Source of the DNA: Chloroflexota bacterium
Lineage (GTDB): Bacteria > Chloroflexota > Dehalococcoidia > Lucifugimonadales > UBA3495
Assembly: GCA_026710825.1 (NCBI GenBank)
Contig: JAPOQH010000098.1
Span: 1-64,000 of the forward strand
Direction of reading: 5' to 3'
DNA length: 64,000 nucleotides
Below, in pieces: positions 50,004 through 57,982 of the stretch. The position numbers and the translations under genes were made by a program. The notes under the pieces are model-generated. The model was not told the origin of the DNA. It did no database searches and was given only the letters and a program-made list of their open reading frames with translations. Positions within the stretch are counted from its first letter, which is position 1. Every line of letters starts with the position of its first letter.

Positions 50004-51176
50004 CTACACCAGTTGTCCCCGGCCTGCAACCCGCCAATACCCGACCAGCTTGCCATCCCTTACCGCGCGAATGTAGTCATACTGGTTGACGCACAGGGCC
50101 AGGTTGTACGGAACGAGGCGGACTTTGTCGTTGGGCATCAACTGCTCGGTGGCCGGCCCCTCCAGATCCAGGATTCCGTGCTCAGCGCTGAACCTGGACG
50201 CGACGGCGCTCGGGAATGCCTCCAGGACCGGCACCCCGAAATCAGGCCCGGTGGTCTTGTGACCGGCGTCCACCACTGCCCTGCCCTCTACCGGATGGCT
50301 GATAACCGTGGCCAGGATCTTGGCCGCAGGCTGAAATTCCTGGCGAATTCGCAGGGTCTCCACGTCCATCAGGGGATACACCCCGGCCTGAACCTCGGTT
50401 ATGCCCGACATCTGCGCGACCACGTCATAGCTGTAGGTGCTGCCCGCGCTAACCGTCGCAACCTCGATACCGGCCTGTTCCAGGGCGCTTCGCGTGTCCA
50501 GTACGGGTTGCAACCGACGGCCGGTCTCTGCCGACAACTCGTCGCGGTCGGTCATGGCTAACGGCCCCTCATAGGTCATTATCCCTTTGAACGACAAACC
50601 GGCGGCGTCCCTGACCTTCCGCGCCAGGTCGACCGCGTCGTTCCCTGGTTCTACACCGCCAAACCCGTAACCGGCGTCAATGTCCACCAATACCCCAACG
50701 GTAACGCCGGCGGTCTGTGCGGCCTCCGCCAGATCCTCGACGTTGCGTACGTTGTCCACGGCCACGCTCAGCGTGATTCGGCCGGCCAAGTCCACCAGCC
50801 GGCGAATCTTGCCGGCGGTAATCACCCGACCAGCTATCAGAATGTCATCAATCGCAGGGGAAATCGACGCGGACCCGTCCACGCCGGCAATATCTCCGCC
50901 GCCGGCAAATGCCTCGGCTTCCCCAAGGGAACTGACCGCCACGCCGCCCGCGCTGTTTGCAGCAGCCAACTGCAACAGGGCGATGTCAGGGCAGCCATGA
51001 CAGGAAACATGAGGCCGAACCTTGACCCCACCGGCCGACGATCCCCCGCCAGGTCCGCCAAAAGCGTTGTGCAGGACCGCGATGTTCTGCTCCATCACCC
51101 CCAGGTCAACCACCAGGGCCGGCGTATCCAATTCCTCGGCGGGGGTGCCAACAGGCTGAATTATCGGTCGCTCCAT
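50004..51176 (-). CDS. D-threonine aldolase-like paralog lacking the PLP lysine
   Basis: A 390-aa paralog of the previous protein: EELDTPALVVDLGVMEQNIA, AAANSAGGVAVSSLGEAEAF, GVLVDIDAGYGFGGVEPGND and AVVDAGHKTTGPDFG. At the cofactor site, where the family has RPHxKTHKCP, it reads RPHVSCHGCPDIA: Ser58 replaces the Schiff-base lysine and Gly61 the second lysine (codons TCC and GGC). The metal pair position reads PYNLA. A Gly/Ser-rich insert (GGPGGGSSAGG) precedes the site. It is probably catalytically altered or a non-catalytic partner. 30 nt downstream of the beta C-domain gene. Confidence 0.85.
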   Translation of the reverse strand: MERPIIQPVGTPAEELDTPALVVDLGVMEQNIAVLHNAFGGPGGGSSAGGVKVRPHVSCHGCPDIALLQLAAANSAGGVAVSSLGEAEAFAGGGDIAGVDGSASISPAIDDILIAGRVITAGKIRRLVDLAGRITLSVAVDNVRNVEDLAEAAQTAGVTVGVLVDIDAGYGFGGVEPGNDAVDLARKVRDAAGLSFKGIMTYEGPLAMTDRDELSAETGRRLQPVLDTRSALEQAGIEVATVSAGSTYSYDVVAQMSGITEVQAGVYPLMDVETLRIRQEFQPAAKILATVISHPVEGRAVVDAGHKTTGPDFGVPVLEAFPSAVASRFSAEHGILDLEGPATEQLMPNDKVRLVPYNLALCVNQYDYIRAVRDGKLVGYWRVAGRGQLV

Positions 51177-51206
51177 TCCTCACGTACCTCTCAGTTTTTG
51201 CGCCGG

Positions 51207-51509
51207 TCAGGCGGCTTCGAGCCAGTGCTGGTACACGTCCACCAACAGCGTATCGGCGGGATTCCCCGCGTATTCCGGCCACAGGTCCGTCTGCCGCAGC
51301 CGCACCCGGTATAGCGGCTGACGCGGCAGCCCGTCGCCCCCGTGCGCCAGCGATTCGGGGTTGGGATAAACCCCGCACAGCGCGTCCACCACACCCACGT
51401 GCCCCTGTATGTAGGCGGGCGTCCGGAAGTGATGCGCCGGCGATTCGACCCGCACCCGCACGGCGCTCCCGTCTTCAAATCGCACTGGTTCAGCGGCAGC
51501 GATCGTCAC
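51207..51509 (-). CDS. Nitrile hydratase beta-like, C-terminal SH3-type domain as a separate protein
   Basis: A 100-aa protein equal to the C-terminal barrel of nitrile hydratase beta: RFEDGSAVRVRVESPAHHFR, TPAYIQGHVGVVDALCGVYP and LYRVRLRQTDLWPEY. The family's HTRxPRYxRG signature reads HFRTPAYIQG, so two of three arginines are replaced. GTG start overlaps the stop of the beta N-terminal gene (GTGA). Splitting of beta in two is known for thiocyanate hydrolase and toyocamycin nitrile hydratase. Confidence 0.82.
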   Translation of the reverse strand: MTIAAAEPVRFEDGSAVRVRVESPAHHFRTPAYIQGHVGVVDALCGVYPNPESLAHGGDGLPRQPLYRVRLRQTDLWPEYAGNPADTLLVDVYQHWLEAA

Positions 51510-51808
51510 AAGCCCTGCTCCCGCAGTTGCGCCGCTTTGGCGTCAATCTCCTGAGCCGTGAGAACTCCCTTCTCGATCAGCAGGATCTCCAAAGCCGCGG
51601 TCCACTTTTCGTAGTACGACAGGGACTCGTACTGATCCGGCGGCAGACTCTCGATCGCCCGCCGCATCTCGTCCGTGGTGCGTATCCCCTGCGCTCCCAA
51701 CACTTGGTGCACGGCATCGACACGCCGCTCCCAGTCGCTGTATTCGTGCTCGGTGAGGTCAATCGGGGTGTCGTCGGGCCACCCGCCGCGGTCATGTACT
51801 CCCGGCAT
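51506..51808 (-). CDS. Nitrile hydratase beta-like, N-terminal domain as a separate protein
   Basis: A 100-aa protein with the beta-subunit opening MPGVHDRGGWPDDTP (family MxGxHDxGG), then YSDWERRVDAVHQVLGAQGI, TDEMRRAIESLPPDQYESLS and YYEKWTAALEILLIEKGVLT, all standard for beta N-domains. The Arg of the DEMRRAIE helix is kept. It starts 3 nt after the deacetylase stop and overlaps the C-domain gene by 4 nt. Confidence 0.88.
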   Translation of the reverse strand: MPGVHDRGGWPDDTPIDLTEHEYSDWERRVDAVHQVLGAQGIRTTDEMRRAIESLPPDQYESLSYYEKWTAALEILLIEKGVLTAQEIDAKAAQLREQGL

Positions 51809-51811
51809 ATA

Positions 51812-52630
51812 TTAAGCTCCCTTGTCCCACATGTCGGCCACATCCACAGCGCGCATGAACTCCACGCCTGGGAACGTCTTGATGTATTCGATCAACCGCT
51901 CCAGCATCAGCAGCCGCCCGGGCCTGCCTATATACTGCGGATGCATCGTCAGGTTGAAGCACCGCCCGTACCGGTAGATTCCCCGAAATTCCGCCGCCCA
52001 GCTATCGAACACCTCATCGGGATTCCGCATCGGCCCCAGCCGGTTCGCCGACGGCGCGTACGCAAAGTGCGGAGCGTCGTCCAGCAGCCAGTGTATCGGC
52101 AACTCAACCATCTGGCGCGGCGGGTCTCCACCTTCCACGAAGTAAGGCGCGTCATCCCCCATCAGGCTGCTGTCGTACCGGAAGTTGTGCTTCGCCAGCA
52201 GGTCCAGGGACACCGCGCTCAATTCCCAACTCGGCGACCGGTACCCAACCGGCGCCCGCCCCGTCAGGTCTCCCAGGATCCCAATCCCTTTGATCAGGAC
52301 CTCTTCCTCCTCCTCGTGCGTCATGGTCGCGGGAGGCTCGTGCAAATAGCCGTGGTGCGCAATTTCGTGGCCCCGCCCGTCAATCTCCCGCACCAGGTCC
52401 GTGTGAGTTTCCGCCACCTGTCCGGGAATATAGAAGCTCGCTTTGATCCCCTGCGCGTCCAGCATGTCGAGGATGCGCGGCGTCGCGACGCTCGGCCCGT
52501 ACTCCGCCATCGACAGCAGGCTCGGGTAGTTGATGAAATCAGCGTTCCGCCGCAGCCACGACGAAACCCCGTCCACATCAAACGTGATCAGCGCGACGCA
52601 TCGAATGTCGTTTGGCCAGATGCCGGCCAT
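51812..52630 (-). CDS. Polysaccharide deacetylase (PuuE/HpPgdA-type)
   Basis: A 272-aa NodB-fold hydrolase without signal peptide: VALITFDVDGVSSWL (D-D pair for base and metal), KASFYIPGQVAETH, GHEIAHHGYLHEPP (metal His), APVGYRSPSWELSAVS and the late FNLTMHPQYIGRPGRL. This cytoplasmic subgroup includes allantoinase PuuE and other C-N hydrolases, so here a small-molecule amidase is as likely as a sugar deacetylase. It directly precedes the nitrile-hydratase-like genes; GAGGAG precedes the ATG. Confidence 0.88.
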   Translation of the reverse strand: MAGIWPNDIRCVALITFDVDGVSSWLRRNADFINYPSLLSMAEYGPSVATPRILDMLDAQGIKASFYIPGQVAETHTDLVREIDGRGHEIAHHGYLHEPPATMTHEEEEEVLIKGIGILGDLTGRAPVGYRSPSWELSAVSLDLLAKHNFRYDSSLMGDDAPYFVEGGDPPRQMVELPIHWLLDDAPHFAYAPSANRLGPMRNPDEVFDSWAAEFRGIYRYGRCFNLTMHPQYIGRPGRLLMLERLIEYIKTFPGVEFMRAVDVADMWDKGA

Positions 52631-52662
52631 ATTTCTCCTCTCGGGATGCGGCTGGACGCGGG

Positions 52663-53943
52663 TTACGAGGATGGAATCCGGTCAAAACCCGTGTAAGGAC
52701 GCAGTGCCTCTGGAATCACCACCGATCCGTCCGGCTGCTGGTAATTCTCCAATATGGCGATGATAACTCGCGGCAGCGCCAGCCCTGAGCCGTTCAGCGT
52801 GTGCACGAAGCGCGGTCGCTCACCTACTCCAGGACGGTAACGGATGTTGGATCTGCGCGCCTGGAAGTCTGTGCAGTTGGAACAGGACGATACCTCCAAC
52901 CACTCCTGCGACCCGGCGGCCCAAACCTCTATGTCGTACGACTTGGCGGACGGAAACGATATGTCCCCCGCGCAAAGTTGCAGAATCCGGTACGGCAGCC
53001 CAAGACGCTGGCAAACCGTTTCTGCGTTGCCCAGCAGCTTTTCGAGTTCATCAAACGACGTGTCCGGTTCAACAAACTTGTACATCTCAACCTTGTTGAA
53101 CTGGTGCACCCGCTTGATCCCCCGCGTGTCCCGTCCTGCCGCGGCCTTCTCACGCCGGAAGCACGGCGTATGCGCCACGTAATACAGCGGCAACTCGTCT
53201 GCCGACAGGATCTCATCCCGGTGTAGGTTCGTCACCGGCACCTCTGCCGTGGGGATCAGCCAGAGGTCATCCTCCTCGTCGTGGTACAGGTTTTCCGCGA
53301 ACAGCGGCAGGTTGCCCGATCCTTCCATGATCTCGCGGCGCACCAGGATTGGGAGGGCCACCTCGGTGTACCCGTGCTCCCCGCCGTGCAGGTCCAGCAT
53401 CCACGAGATGATCGCCCGCTCCAGCCGCGCCCCATACCCGTTCAGCGTGTAGAACCGACTCCCCGACAGCTTGACCCCCCGCTGGAAATCAATGATCCCC
53501 AACTGCTCAGCGATATCCCAGTGCGGCAGGGCCTCGAAGTCCAGGGCAGCGGGCTCTCCCCAGTGGCGCAGCACCTGGTTGCACGTCTCGTCCAACCCGT
53601 CCGGCGTGCTGATATCGGGCAGGTTCGGCAGCGCCAGCATCGCGTCGTTCATGCGGGCATCCAGGTCCCGCACTTCGTCCTCAAGCGCGCCGATCTGCCC
53701 ACCGACCTTGCGCATCTGGGCGATGATGTCGTCGGACGGCGCGCCGCCTTGCGAGCGTGCCTGCCCGATCTCCCGGGACACCTGGTTGCGACGGGAGCGC
53801 AGTTCGTCTCCCTCGGTGATGGCGACACGTCGGCGCGCGTCCATGGCGAGGATTTCGTCGAGGCAATCATCGTCCTCGGCGCGCCGAATCAGGGCAGCGC
53901 GGACGGCTTCGGTCTCAGTGCGGATCTGTTCGATGGAAAGCAT
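52663..53943 (-). CDS. serS: Seryl-tRNA synthetase
   Basis: A class II synthetase of about 426 aa: the N-terminal coiled-coil arm (residues about 25-105), GYTEVALPILVRREIMEGSG, the motif 2 block LYYVAHTPCFRREKAAAGRD and TRGIKRVHQFNKVEMYKF, SYDIEVWAAGSQEWLEVSSC and motif 3 NGSGLALPRVIIAILENYQ. ATG at 53943; a GTG four codons upstream is an alternative. Between the Uma2-type gene (12 nt) and the deacetylase (32 nt), all on one strand. Confidence 0.97.
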   Translation of the reverse strand: MLSIEQIRTETEAVRAALIRRAEDDDCLDEILAMDARRRVAITEGDELRSRRNQVSREIGQARSQGGAPSDDIIAQMRKVGGQIGALEDEVRDLDARMNDAMLALPNLPDISTPDGLDETCNQVLRHWGEPAALDFEALPHWDIAEQLGIIDFQRGVKLSGSRFYTLNGYGARLERAIISWMLDLHGGEHGYTEVALPILVRREIMEGSGNLPLFAENLYHDEEDDLWLIPTAEVPVTNLHRDEILSADELPLYYVAHTPCFRREKAAAGRDTRGIKRVHQFNKVEMYKFVEPDTSFDELEKLLGNAETVCQRLGLPYRILQLCAGDISFPSAKSYDIEVWAAGSQEWLEVSSCSNCTDFQARRSNIRYRPGVGERPRFVHTLNGSGLALPRVIIAILENYQQPDGSVVIPEALRPYTGFDRIPSS

Positions 53944-53955
53944 GTGGTGAAACAC

Positions 53956-54648
53956 TCAGTTCAAATCAAAAATTAGCTCGCGCACCGCGAACGTGAAACC
54001 TGGGAGCACCTCTTCGCCGTCCAGGGTTTCCGGTTCGGTGAGCAGTTCCGGCTCATCAACACCGGCGCGATAAACACGCACCGTCCGCTCCATGGGATCG
54101 ATCAGCCAACCCAGCCGTGCCCCATTCTCCATGTACTCCCGCATCTTCTCCAATAGATGGTCGATCGAAGACGGGGCGTCGGACCGCGCTTCTGCTATGA
54201 AATCAGGACAGAACGGCCAGGTTCTGGGAGGTTCGCTGCGCGGTGGCACGATATTTTCATTTGGGGTCCATGCCGCATCCGGGCCGCGTATGGCGCCATT
54301 ACTCATGAAATACGCGGCGGAGGGCCCTGTGGTCATGCCGGGATTATCATTCGCTATGTTCCAGGTTTCAACTGCATACACCAGGCGGAATTCCCGCCTC
54401 TCCCCGTACGCATAGGTCGGCATTAATTCCAGCTCCCCGGATCCGTTCAACTCAATAGACCACGGCCGATCCTGGTTGGCCGTGCATACCTCCCAGAACC
54501 AGTCTTCGCAGGCGGCGACGCCTTCCGCGATTGCCGAATCGGGCAGCCGGAGCGCGACCGGGAATAGCCTCTCCGTTTCATCGATGACGGAGGCTGCCTT
54601 CGTTATCCCGGTGGCATCGGGCTTCGACGTTGTTGAAATCGTCGTCAT
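53956..54648 (-). CDS. Uma2-family PD-(D/E)XK protein (DUF820)
   Basis: About 230 aa. The Uma2 pattern is visible: GPDAAWTPNENI (acidic D after strand), WPFCPDFIAEARSDAPSSID (E-x-R in place of E-x-K) and HLLEKMREYMENGARLGWLI followed by DP. These PD-(D/E)XK-fold proteins are abundant in Cyanobacteria and Chloroflexota; their role is unknown. TTG at 54657 overlaps the lysS stop; ATG at 54648 is the alternative adopted here. Inserted between lysS and serS. Confidence 0.8.
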   Translation of the reverse strand: MTTISTTSKPDATGITKAASVIDETERLFPVALRLPDSAIAEGVAACEDWFWEVCTANQDRPWSIELNGSGELELMPTYAYGERREFRLVYAVETWNIANDNPGMTTGPSAAYFMSNGAIRGPDAAWTPNENIVPPRSEPPRTWPFCPDFIAEARSDAPSSIDHLLEKMREYMENGARLGWLIDPMERTVRVYRAGVDEPELLTEPETLDGEEVLPGFTFAVRELIFDLN

Positions 54649-54653
54649 CGTTG

Positions 54654-56303
54654 TCAACTTGATGGATCGTCCTGGAGGTTGCGCGGCCCTTCCGCCGCCA
54701 ACTCCGGCGCAGACAAACTCACGTCCGCCGTGATGGTCAATGTCCGCATCTGCGGAAATAGTAGCACATCGCGGATCGTCGCCTGCCCCGTCAGCAGCAT
54801 CACCAACCTGTCAATTCCAATCCCGAGCCCCCCCGTCGGCGGCATCCCGTACTCCAGCGCGGTCAGGAAATCCATGTCCGTGCGGTCCGCCTCCTCGTCG
54901 CCGTACGCATCCCGTTGGTGCTCCTGGTCGGCGAACCGCGCCCGTTGTACTTCAGGGTCATTCAACTCCGTGTACGAGTTGGCGATCTCCATCCCCGCGG
55001 CGAAAGCCTCGAAACGCTCCACATATCCCGGCCTGTCGGGGTGTCCCTTCGCCAACGGAGACATATCCTCCGGATAATCCATCAGGAACGACGGTTGCAC
55101 CAGGTGCGGCTCCACGTACACCGACAACATCTTGTCGATCAGCCTGCCGCGCGCCTCCCGAGGACCCGGCTGCAACCCCAGGTCCAGGCACACCCGCGTC
55201 AGCGATTCGGAATCAGGGAAGTCCTCAATGTCGATGCCGCTACGTTTCTGCAATTCCTCCCGCAGCGACAGGCGCGGCCACGGCGGCGTGAAATCGATCA
55301 TCTCGTCGCCCATCGCTACCGACATGGATCCGTGGATATCCTGCGCCAACGACGACACCAGCGATTCCACCATCTCCATCACAACGTTGTAGTCAGCGTA
55401 CGCTTCGTACGATTCCAGCAGCGTGAACTCGGGGTTGTGGTCCTGGTCTATGCCCTCATTTCGAAACACGCGCCCAATCTCGTACACCTTGTCCAGCCCG
55501 CCCACTATCAACCGCTTGAGGTACAACTCCGTCGCGATGCGCAGGTAAAGCTGTTCGTCCAGCGCGTTGTGATGCGTGATAAACGGACGCGCGTGCGCCC
55601 CCGCCGGAATCGGCACCAGTATCGGCGTGTCCACCTCCACGAACCCCCGCCTGTCCAGGAACCGCCGGATCCCGCTGATTATGCGGCTCCGCTGCACGAA
55701 CGTCTCGGACACCTCCGGGTTGGCGATCAGGTCCAGGTATCGCTGCCGGTAGCGAGTCTCCACGTCCCGCAACCCGTGCCATTTCTCCGGAAGCGGCCGC
55801 ATCCCCTTGGCCAGCAGGGTCAGCGAGCGCGCCTCGATGGTGGGCTGGCCCGTCCGCGTCCGTATCATGTTGCCGGTCACACCCAGGAAATCCCCCAGGT
55901 CAAGATCTTGCAACGTCTCGTATTCGTCCCCCAGCACGTTCTGTCGCAACATGGCCTGCACCACGCCTGATGCGTCCCGCAGGTCGAGGAAGGCCGCACG
56001 TCCCATCACGCGCATGGAAACGATGCGTCCGGCCAAGCTCAGGTTTTCAACCGCCTCCGGCGCGTCCGCCGATTCCGCCGCCTCGAATTGCTCGATGGCC
56101 TCGGTCGCCGTGCAACTGCGTTCAAAACGCGGCGGATACGGATCAACCCCGCGCTGCCGGATGCGGTGCAGCTTCAGCCTGCGGCTCTCCAGGTTGGCCT
56201 CCAGGCTCCCCAGGTTTTCCGTGTCGCCGGAATCAGTGTTCCCGGAGTCGGTATTCTGTGAATCGGTCGGTACGTTTGCTTCAGGCACGGCGATTTCGCA
56301 CAA
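54654..56303 (-). CDS. lysS: Lysyl-tRNA synthetase, class II
   Basis: A 549-aa class II synthetase: OB-fold anticodon domain (LAGRIVSMRVMGRAAFLDLR), motif 1 RGFVEVDTPILVPIPAGAHA, LRIATELYLKRLIVGGLDKV, motif 2 YEIGRVFRNEGIDQDHNPEF and motif 3 GGLGIGIDRLVMLLTGQATI. The N-terminal 40 residues hold a low-complexity repeat (NTDSGNTDSGDTEN). The first start in frame is a TTG at 56303 without a good ribosome binding site; a GTG at 56288 is an alternative. It may head a long transcript reaching the nitrile hydratase alpha gene. Confidence 0.96.
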   Translation of the reverse strand: MCEIAVPEANVPTDSQNTDSGNTDSGDTENLGSLEANLESRRLKLHRIRQRGVDPYPPRFERSCTATEAIEQFEAAESADAPEAVENLSLAGRIVSMRVMGRAAFLDLRDASGVVQAMLRQNVLGDEYETLQDLDLGDFLGVTGNMIRTRTGQPTIEARSLTLLAKGMRPLPEKWHGLRDVETRYRQRYLDLIANPEVSETFVQRSRIISGIRRFLDRRGFVEVDTPILVPIPAGAHARPFITHHNALDEQLYLRIATELYLKRLIVGGLDKVYEIGRVFRNEGIDQDHNPEFTLLESYEAYADYNVVMEMVESLVSSLAQDIHGSMSVAMGDEMIDFTPPWPRLSLREELQKRSGIDIEDFPDSESLTRVCLDLGLQPGPREARGRLIDKMLSVYVEPHLVQPSFLMDYPEDMSPLAKGHPDRPGYVERFEAFAAGMEIANSYTELNDPEVQRARFADQEHQRDAYGDEEADRTDMDFLTALEYGMPPTGGLGIGIDRLVMLLTGQATIRDVLLFPQMRTLTITADVSLSAPELAAEGPRNLQDDPSS

Positions 56304-56436
56304 GTTGCGGGGCGTGTCGGGATGAATGGCAATTCGGATTCAACGAATATTTATCGTAAGCGGGCGCTTTGGGAATGTAAAGGAAACTCGCTAAATCATG
56401 TCATATTTTTGATAGTGGTCACATTCCTCACTTGAC

Positions 56437-56442
56437 TATAAT
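56437..56442 (+). promoter_or_regulatory. Candidate -10 box (TATAAT) before the YIP1 gene
   Basis: Consensus TATAAT 62 nt upstream of the ATG at 56504, in an AT-rich divergent region (56304-56503) between lysS and the YIP1 gene. TTGATA occurs upstream but at 22 nt, longer than usual. Confidence 0.4.
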
Positions 56443-56503
56443 GACCCACCACTTGGTGTGGCGAATCCATCATCTACACCTATACGGCCACTGAGGTGAG
56501 AAT

Positions 56504-57103
56504 ATGATCCAGAGAATGATCGGTGCGGCGTTTTTCAACCGCCAAACCTACGAGGAGATCGAACAAGACCAGGGAGCCTTGGGCCAGGCGATCGGCGTTG
56601 TCCTGCTGGTTACGCTGTGCGGAGTCGTCGGAGGCGTGATCGGCGGACTGATGCAGGGTTCCGCTGTGCTCGGCATCCTGTTCGGAATAATCGGCGGCTT
56701 GGTGTTCGGCATCATCCGCTGGGCCCTGTGGGTCTCGGTCATGTACTTGGTTGGCGGCAAGATGCTCAGGACCGGCGACACGCAGACCAGTTGGGGCGAA
56801 TTGGGTCGTGTGATGGGCTTCGCCTATACGCCGGGCGTCTTGTCCGTGTTGTCGTTCATACCTGGCATTGGCGGCCTGTTCCCTGTCATCGGCTTTTGCT
56901 GGACCTTGGCCGCCGTGACCGTGGCGGTCCGTCAGGCGATGGATTTTGAATCCACCGGACGAGCGATTGGCGTGGTGTTGCTGTCCGCAGTGATCGGCTT
57001 CATCCCGTGGGTGATCATATGGGCGATTCAATTGGCGATTCTCGGCGGACCGGAAGCGCCGCCGGTCGAAAGCGCGATCCGGAACCTGATGTCCGTCATC
57101 TGA
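56504..57103 (+). CDS. YIP1-family membrane protein
   Basis: A 199-aa protein with five hydrophobic helices (GQAIGVVLLVTLCGVVGGVI, LGILFGIIGGLVFGIIRWAL, LGRVMGFAYTPGVLSVLSFI, VIGFCWTLAAVTVAVRQAMD, GVVLLSAVIGFIPWVIIWAI) and the YIP1 elements MYLVGGKML and FAYTPGVLS. Bacterial members have no firm function. GAGGTGAGAAT precedes the ATG; the cyclo-ligase gene starts 6 nt downstream. Confidence 0.85.
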   Translation: MIQRMIGAAFFNRQTYEEIEQDQGALGQAIGVVLLVTLCGVVGGVIGGLMQGSAVLGILFGIIGGLVFGIIRWALWVSVMYLVGGKMLRTGDTQTSWGELGRVMGFAYTPGVLSVLSFIPGIGGLFPVIGFCWTLAAVTVAVRQAMDFESTGRAIGVVLLSAVIGFIPWVIIWAIQLAILGGPEAPPVESAIRNLMSVI

Positions 57104-57109
57104 TCCAAC

Positions 57110-57835
57110 ATGCGCGATAAGTGGGCAATACGCGACGAGGTCTGGACGGCGCTGGAAACCGCCCGCGTCGTCCGCGGCAGGTCCGTTCACGACAAGATCC
57201 CAAACTTTTATGGGAGTGACGATGCCGCTCTGCAGGTGACTGAACTGCCCGAATGGCAGGCCGCACGTGCCGTCAAGAGCAACCCCGACCAGGCCCAGCG
57301 CCCACTGCGCCAACTGGCTCTGGAACAGGGCAAGCTCCTCTACATGGCCGTTCCCCGCCTCAAAGATGAGCGCGTATTCATCGAACTCGACCCCACGCGT
57401 CCCGAGGTAGAACCCAAAAAAGCCGCCACCATCTCCGGCGCGTTCAAGGTCGGACGGCCCGTCTACGTCGCCGAGATGCAGCCCGTTGATCTCGTGATAT
57501 CGGGCTCGGTTGCGGTCAACCGGCAGGGCGTGCGCATCGGCAAGGGCGGCGGGTTCGCTGACCTCGAGTACGGTCTGGCCGCTGCTGCCGGCATCCTGGC
57601 GCCTTCAACCCCCGTGATCAGTACCGTGCATCCCATGCAGGTCCTGGCCGAAGACCTCCCCTGGACCCAGCACGACGTGCCCCTCGACATTGTCGTAACT
57701 GCGGACGAGGTGATCCGGTGCGACCGCAGCGGCGGCGATATCCCCCGGCCCAGCGGCATCTACTGGGAAGACCTCGACGAGCGCAAGATCCGTTCGATAC
57801 CGTTGTTGGCCAAGTTGCGGTCTGAAAACGCATGA
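57110..57835 (+). CDS. 5-formyltetrahydrofolate cyclo-ligase-like protein
   Basis: A 241-aa MTHFS-fold protein: WAIRDEVWTALETARVVRGR, YMAVPRLKDERVFIELDPTR, PVDLVISGSVAVNRQGVRIG followed by KGGGFADLEYGLAA, and the C-terminal DIVVTADEVIRCDR. The ATP-site glycine run (family G-x-G-x-G-Y-Y-D) is here GKGGGFADLEYG, so it belongs to the MTHFSD-like branch and true cyclo-ligase activity is not certain. Confidence 0.82.
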   Translation: MRDKWAIRDEVWTALETARVVRGRSVHDKIPNFYGSDDAALQVTELPEWQAARAVKSNPDQAQRPLRQLALEQGKLLYMAVPRLKDERVFIELDPTRPEVEPKKAATISGAFKVGRPVYVAEMQPVDLVISGSVAVNRQGVRIGKGGGFADLEYGLAAAAGILAPSTPVISTVHPMQVLAEDLPWTQHDVPLDIVVTADEVIRCDRSGGDIPRPSGIYWEDLDERKIRSIPLLAKLRSENA

Positions 57836-57867
57836 CCCGTAACCCACGCTTCCCATGACCGATATCG

Positions 57868-57889
57868 GCCCCACTTTCAATGGTGGGGT
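57868..57889. terminator. Hairpin after the cyclo-ligase gene, weak terminator
   Basis: CCCCAC (57869-57874) pairs with GTGGGG (57883-57888) around an 8-nt loop; no T-run follows. A TATAAT at 57911-57916 shortly downstream may drive the next gene. Confidence 0.35.
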
Positions 57890-57910
57890 CGATTCGTTTC
57901 GGCGTGTGTG

Positions 57911-57916
57911 TATAAT
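57911..57916 (+). promoter_or_regulatory. Candidate -10 box (TATAAT) of the gene at 57983
   Basis: TATAAT 67 nt upstream of the ATG at 57983; the -35 region at the right distance is poor. Confidence 0.4.
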
Positions 57917-57982
57917 CTGGACATAATCGACGTTCGGACCCCGGTTGACGTCGAATCACCCGCAAAACAGGAAGGAGGAATC

